From Chlorobium sp. (lineage in GTDB: Bacteria > Bacteroidota > Chlorobiia > Chlorobiales > Chlorobiaceae): DNA of 50,644 bases. The stretch covers positions 1 to 50,644 of the forward strand of contig JANQGE010000118.1 in NCBI GenBank assembly GCA_028277485.1, in the 5' to 3' direction. This document shows positions 47,266-50,644 of this stretch, one piece after another. Below the pieces are notes generated by a model. It made no database searches. It saw only the letters and a program-made list of their open reading frames with translations, and was not told the origin of the DNA. Each line of letters starts with the position of its first letter. The first letter of the stretch is position 1. The translations under genes and the position numbers were made by a program.

Positions 47266-48495
47266 ATGGACAAAAAAGAGGTAAATGAAACCGGTGTCTC
47301 ATGGTCGTTCAGGAAGGGGTTTCTGTTTTCCGTGGTGCTGGTCGCGACAGGTTTTGTTGTTGAAGTGGCAGGAGGGGCAAAGGGTGTCGCTGTGCCCGGG
47401 TGGCCGTTGAACGGCGTAATCCTGGTATTGTTTGCAGCAAATATCGTTATTGCGGCGCTGATACTCAGAGACAACCGCTTTGTCGCCTGGCTTGGCGGTA
47501 TCCCTCTTGGTCTTTGTCTTATTATTACGCTTGCCGTGTTGTCCTTTTTCGGAGGAGTGCTGCCGCAGGAACCCGGAACAGGCCCGTTATGGGCGCAGAA
47601 GCTGAGGCTGGACGGTGTTTTTGCAAGCTGGCCTTTTGCTCTTACGGTATTTTTTTTTCTTGTCAACATGGGGCTGTCGCTGGTTTGGAAAACAGTTCCT
47701 TTCAAGGCGGCTAATCTTCAGTTCGTTCTTTTTCATGCAGGTTTCTGGATAGCACTGTCCTGCGGTGTTGTGGGGGCGGCAGACCTTCAGAGAGTGATCA
47801 TTCCGCTCTACGAAGGTCGTTCAACTGCACGGGGTTACAATTCCCTGTCAAACAACATGGTTGACCTTCCGTTTACCCTCTACCTTCAGGATTTTGAGAT
47901 GCAGGAATACGAACCGCAGCTTGCACTTTATGATTCCGGCAAGGACCGGCTTGAAATAGACGAATCGGGATCGACGCGGGGTATTACCGAGGGAATGAGG
48001 GTTGCGTGGAGCGGCTTGGAGGTTCTGGTGGAGAAATACCTTCCTCATGCCATGAGAGATGGGGACGGAAATCCTGTTCCTGTCGATGCCACAGCGGGTG
48101 TTCCTTATGCCCTCCTTTCCGGAACAGCCGACGGTAAGTTCTTTTCCGGCTGGGTCAGCACCGGGAGTCCTTTTGAGAAACCTGCGATTGTCCAGGCAGG
48201 AAACGGGCTTCTTGTGCTGGTTCCCGGCTCTCCTAAAAAGTATCGTTCAGAGGTGACTATCCGGAGCGGTAAAGGTGATAAGGGGCAGAGTGAGGTTCTT
48301 GAAGTGAACAAACCTGTCAGCGTTAACGGGTGGAAGCTTTACCAGATGGGATATGACGAAAAATCCGGCAGATGGTCCCAACTCAGCCTGGTGGAAGGCG
48401 TGAAGGACCCGTGGTTACCTGCGGTCTATCTGGGATTTTTTATGATCATGGCAGGCAATGCCATTTTTTTCTGGAAAGGAATAAAAAAAATGTAA
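47266..48495 (+). CDS. ResB-like cytochrome c biogenesis protein
   Basis: 409-aa membrane protein of System II cytochrome c maturation, which with CcsA moves haem to the periplasm and attaches it to apocytochromes. It has about four membrane helices in the first 170 residues (FSVVLVATGFVVEVAGG, VILVLFAANIVIAALIL, LIITLAVLSFFGGVLP), then a large periplasmic part of about 200 residues with LEVNKPVSVNGWKLYQMGYD, and a final helix (AVYLGFFMIMAGNAIFFW). The length and topology are those of ResB. It is followed 2 bp later by ccsA. Confidence 0.85.
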   Translation: MDKKEVNETGVSWSFRKGFLFSVVLVATGFVVEVAGGAKGVAVPGWPLNGVILVLFAANIVIAALILRDNRFVAWLGGIPLGLCLIITLAVLSFFGGVLPQEPGTGPLWAQKLRLDGVFASWPFALTVFFFLVNMGLSLVWKTVPFKAANLQFVLFHAGFWIALSCGVVGAADLQRVIIPLYEGRSTARGYNSLSNNMVDLPFTLYLQDFEMQEYEPQLALYDSGKDRLEIDESGSTRGITEGMRVAWSGLEVLVEKYLPHAMRDGDGNPVPVDATAGVPYALLSGTADGKFFSGWVSTGSPFEKPAIVQAGNGLLVLVPGSPKKYRSEVTIRSGKGDKGQSEVLEVNKPVSVNGWKLYQMGYDEKSGRWSQLSLVEGVKDPWLPAVYLGFFMIMAGNAIFFWKGIKKM

Positions 48496-48497
48496 CT

Positions 48498-49295
48498 ATG
48501 ACCTGGGTTGAGTTTCCATATGTTGCATTCAGTGCCATGGCATGCTGGGGAGGAGGCAGTCTGTTAGATGTTTTTTCAGGAAGGCGGCGGGCACTGAAGG
48601 TTCCGGGTATACTGCTGATGCTGGTCGGAACTGCAATTATGGTTTCGTTTCTGGTTGTCTTTTGGGCAGGGCTTGACCGTCCTCCGCTGAGAACGCTCGG
48701 TGAAACCCGTCTCTGGTACGCAACGCTGATTCCCGTCGTTGGTTTTCTTGTAGAGTACCGCTGGAAAGTTGGCTGGCTTAAGTATTACTGTGTGATGCTG
48801 GCCTCGTTCTTTCTTGTGATCAATCTCCTTTACCCCGATGTTTATGACAGAAGCCTCATGCCTGCATTGCAGAGCGTCTGGTTTGTTCCTCATGTCGTAG
48901 TGTATCTTGTCGGTTACGTTCTGCTTGCCGCCTCTTCAGCCGCAGCATGGCACAATATTTACCGCAACATCCGCTCGACGGCAACCGGCGACGAGGCTCT
49001 GAGCCACTATCTTGCCCTGCTGGGATTTGTGTTTCTGACGTTCGGACTCGTATTTGGAGCTCTCTGGGCTAAAGAGGCCTGGGGACATTACTGGACCTGG
49101 GACCCGAAAGAAACATGGGCCCTGATCGCTTGGCTCATCTACCTTGGTTATATGCACGCAAACTCTGCCAAAGTCAACAAGAAATGGCTTCAGTGGTATC
49201 TTGCCCTGGCTTTTCTTGTGCTTCTGGTAAGCTGGTTCGGTGTGAACTATCTCCCATCCGCCCAGAACAGTGTGCATAGCTATCAACCGGGGTGA
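48498..49295 (+). CDS. ccsA: Cytochrome c assembly protein CcsA/ResC
   Basis: 265-aa inner-membrane haem-handling protein with about eight helices. The WWD signature WGHYWTWDPKETWALIAW is near residue 195. Conserved histidines are in QSVWFVPHVVVYLVGY and near the end (YMHANSAK). The start is ATG 48498. An in-frame upstream start at 48372 lies inside resB. Pairs with ResB to form the holocytochrome c synthase. Confidence 0.95.
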   Translation: MTWVEFPYVAFSAMACWGGGSLLDVFSGRRRALKVPGILLMLVGTAIMVSFLVVFWAGLDRPPLRTLGETRLWYATLIPVVGFLVEYRWKVGWLKYYCVMLASFFLVINLLYPDVYDRSLMPALQSVWFVPHVVVYLVGYVLLAASSAAAWHNIYRNIRSTATGDEALSHYLALLGFVFLTFGLVFGALWAKEAWGHYWTWDPKETWALIAWLIYLGYMHANSAKVNKKWLQWYLALAFLVLLVSWFGVNYLPSAQNSVHSYQPG

Positions 49296-49353
49296 GGAGT
49301 AGCGTTGTTAGATTGTTAAGATGTTGAATCGTTGAATTGTGTTGAGGAAGACT

Positions 49354-50644
49354 ATGCCCCAGCGTTGGACTACGATGTTTCTTGCAAGCTTTTTACTGTG
49401 CTTTCAAGCCTTTTTTTCACCTCTCCATGCAGCATTGTTTGGGGACGAGCAGCTTGTCTCGGCAGAGGTATTTGTTGTCGATAATTCAGCGGCCGATGGC
49501 CTTCTGGTTGCTGTCCATATGAAAATCGAGCCGGGTTGGCACGTGTACTGGCAGAACCCCGGTGAGGCCGGGATGCCTGTAGAAATACGCTGGGAGCTGC
49601 CCAAGGGTTTCCACGCCCTTCCTCTGGAGTATCCCGTCCCGGAGCGTTTTGAGTCAGACGGCCTTACAGGGTTTGGTTACAGCAATGAAGTTGTTCTTTT
49701 TTCAAGGATCGTTCCCCAAGAACTCCGGGATGATCGTTCTTTTCCTGAAAGCCGTTTTCCCCTGAAGGCTGAACTATCATGGTTATCCTGTAATGAAGTC
49801 TGTGTTCCGGGTTCGGCTGCGCTGAATCTGGAGGCTGACAGTGCGGGGCATGACCGGAAAGTTCTTGCGGAAAAATTCCGGAACAAGATCCCGCGTGAAC
49901 CAGGAGACGGGTTGCTCGCTGTAGAAAGCATGACTCTTGTCGGGGAAGATGATGTCGGCTATGTCCAGGTTGTTTTTTCAGGACCCGAAGCGGCGACACT
50001 GAAAGAGTTTTATCCGTTGCAGCCGGAAAAAGGACTCGGTCTCAACGGGATCACAGTCGGCGGCAAGCAGGTAAAGGTTCCCCTTACAGACGGTGCGGAA
50101 GCCAAAAGGCTCAAGGGTGTCATCGTAACCGGCCATGGGGCATATGTTATCGACGGGGATGTTGCCGTGTCAGCAAAGACTCCAGGCACTTCCTCTGTTT
50201 CCGAGTCGTTGCTCCTGATGCTCGGCCTTGCGTTTTTCGGGGGGGGTCTGCTCAATATCATGCCTTGCGTGCTTCCTGTACTGGGGATTAAGGTGCTCAG
50301 TCTTATCGGTCCCGATTCGTCGGGGTCGGATCAGGACCGGAAGACCGGCCGTTATCTGAGCCTGCTCTTTGCCGCCGGCGTAGTGTTTTCTTTCTGGGTT
50401 CTTGCCGGCTTTGTCTGGGGACTGCAGGGAATGGGACAGCAAATAGGGTGGGGATTCCAGTTCCAGTCGCCGGCATTTGTCGTGTTTATTACAGCGGTTG
50501 TGTTTGCCTTCAGCTTGAACCTTTTCGGTCTTTTTGAGTTCGGCACTCCGGTGGTGCCCGGTAAAATCGGCAAGGTTGCATCTCATCATGACAGTTTCGG
50601 GGCTTTTGTCAGCGGCGTGCTCGCGACAGCCCTTGCAACTCCAT
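49354..50644 (+). CDS. DsbD/ScsB-like thiol-disulfide interchange protein (partial, runs off window)
   Basis: Start ATG 49354. The frame stays open to the window end (430 codons). A signal peptide (TMFLASFLLCFQAFFSPLHA) precedes a periplasmic domain with KIEPGWHVYWQNPGEAGMPV and SCNEVCVPG, a DsbD-alpha-like segment with a redox pair. From about residue 285 the DsbD membrane domain begins, with FFGGGLLNIMPCVLPVLGIK (the conserved PCVLP cysteine). It probably supplies electrons to reduce apocytochrome haem-binding cysteines, which fits the ResB-CcsA operon. The C-terminal thioredoxin domain, if present, lies beyond the window. Confidence 0.88.
   Translation, partial: MPQRWTTMFLASFLLCFQAFFSPLHAALFGDEQLVSAEVFVVDNSAADGLLVAVHMKIEPGWHVYWQNPGEAGMPVEIRWELPKGFHALPLEYPVPERFESDGLTGFGYSNEVVLFSRIVPQELRDDRSFPESRFPLKAELSWLSCNEVCVPGSAALNLEADSAGHDRKVLAEKFRNKIPREPGDGLLAVESMTLVGEDDVGYVQVVFSGPEAATLKEFYPLQPEKGLGLNGITVGGKQVKVPLTDGAEAKRLKGVIVTGHGAYVIDGDVAVSAKTPGTSSVSESLLLMLGLAFFGGGLLNIMPCVLPVLGIKVLSLIGPDSSGSDQDRKTGRYLSLLFAAGVVFSFWVLAGFVWGLQGMGQQIGWGFQFQSPAFVVFITAVVFAFSLNLFGLFEFGTPVVPGKIGKVASHHDSFGAFVSGVLATALATP

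Overview
The window looks like a stretch of chromosome from a green sulfur bacterium (Chlorobiaceae; a Chlorobium/Prosthecochloris-like organism is my inference). The best marker is a bchY-like gene (chlorophyllide a reductase subunit Y) at 30.8-32.0 kb. A complete menaquinone operon, KDO synthesis (kdsB), a Bacteroidetes/Chlorobi-type GlmU-like protein and a DUF5683 protein fit that phylum. No rRNA operon, CRISPR array, prophage or intact insertion sequence was seen. One tRNA gene (Asp, GTC) is present.

Layout. 0.1-4.1 kb (minus): ETF-quinone oxidoreductase, MgtE, 3-methyladenine DNA glycosylase. 4.4-9.3 kb (plus): parA, parB, a DUF5683 membrane protein, dapB, a small membrane protein and an Old Yellow Enzyme. 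9.4-11.3 kb is a small accessory island: a cut DUF4258 gene, a mobile-repeat copy, a DUF2442 stub, an Mrr-type restriction endonuclease, and a ribbon-helix-helix antitoxin whose toxin is reduced to ten codons. 11.3-19.4 kb (minus): TPR lipoprotein-menF-menD-menH-menB-menC-menE. 19.7-27.6 kb (plus): DUF1848 protein, copper chaperone and CopA ATPase, tRNA-Asp (minus), alanine/glycine symporter, citrate synthase, gatC, dtd. 28.1-34.1 kb: kdsB, xseA (minus), a tandem HU-like protein, bchY, frr and rpmE (minus), rsgA. 34.4-41.4 kb: an aldehyde dehydrogenase followed by four tandem paralogues of a coiled-coil/LuxR-type HTH protein (minus). 42.0-45.5 kb: lipid kinase, GlmU-like protein, trpG/pabA, LOG-family protein. 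45.9-50.6 kb: a haem-binding protein (minus), then an HTH regulator, ResB, CcsA and the start of a DsbD/ScsB-like protein, which form a System II cytochrome c maturation operon that runs off the window.

Two families of non-coding repeats fill most of the intergenic space. The first is a MITE-like element of about 80-145 bp with 17-bp terminal inverted repeats (GGGCACCTCTATAAATT) and, at three copies, a 4-bp direct repeat of target. Its copies are mosaics of interchangeable left, middle and right blocks; about fifteen full or partial copies are listed. The second is a vocabulary of short motifs (CCTAACA, TCACTCGTCACT, ATCGGGGTCGGG, CAGTTGGCAGT, TCAAAATTCAAAAG) that recurs in the same words at six places and in two large blocks of 350-460 bp. 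Both families touch gene ends: they supply stop codons, cut genes short, or sit at the edge of start codons.

The most unusual coding feature is the four-gene cluster of HTH proteins at 35.9-41.4 kb, with a possible relic of a fifth copy at 39.94 kb. Its function is unknown.
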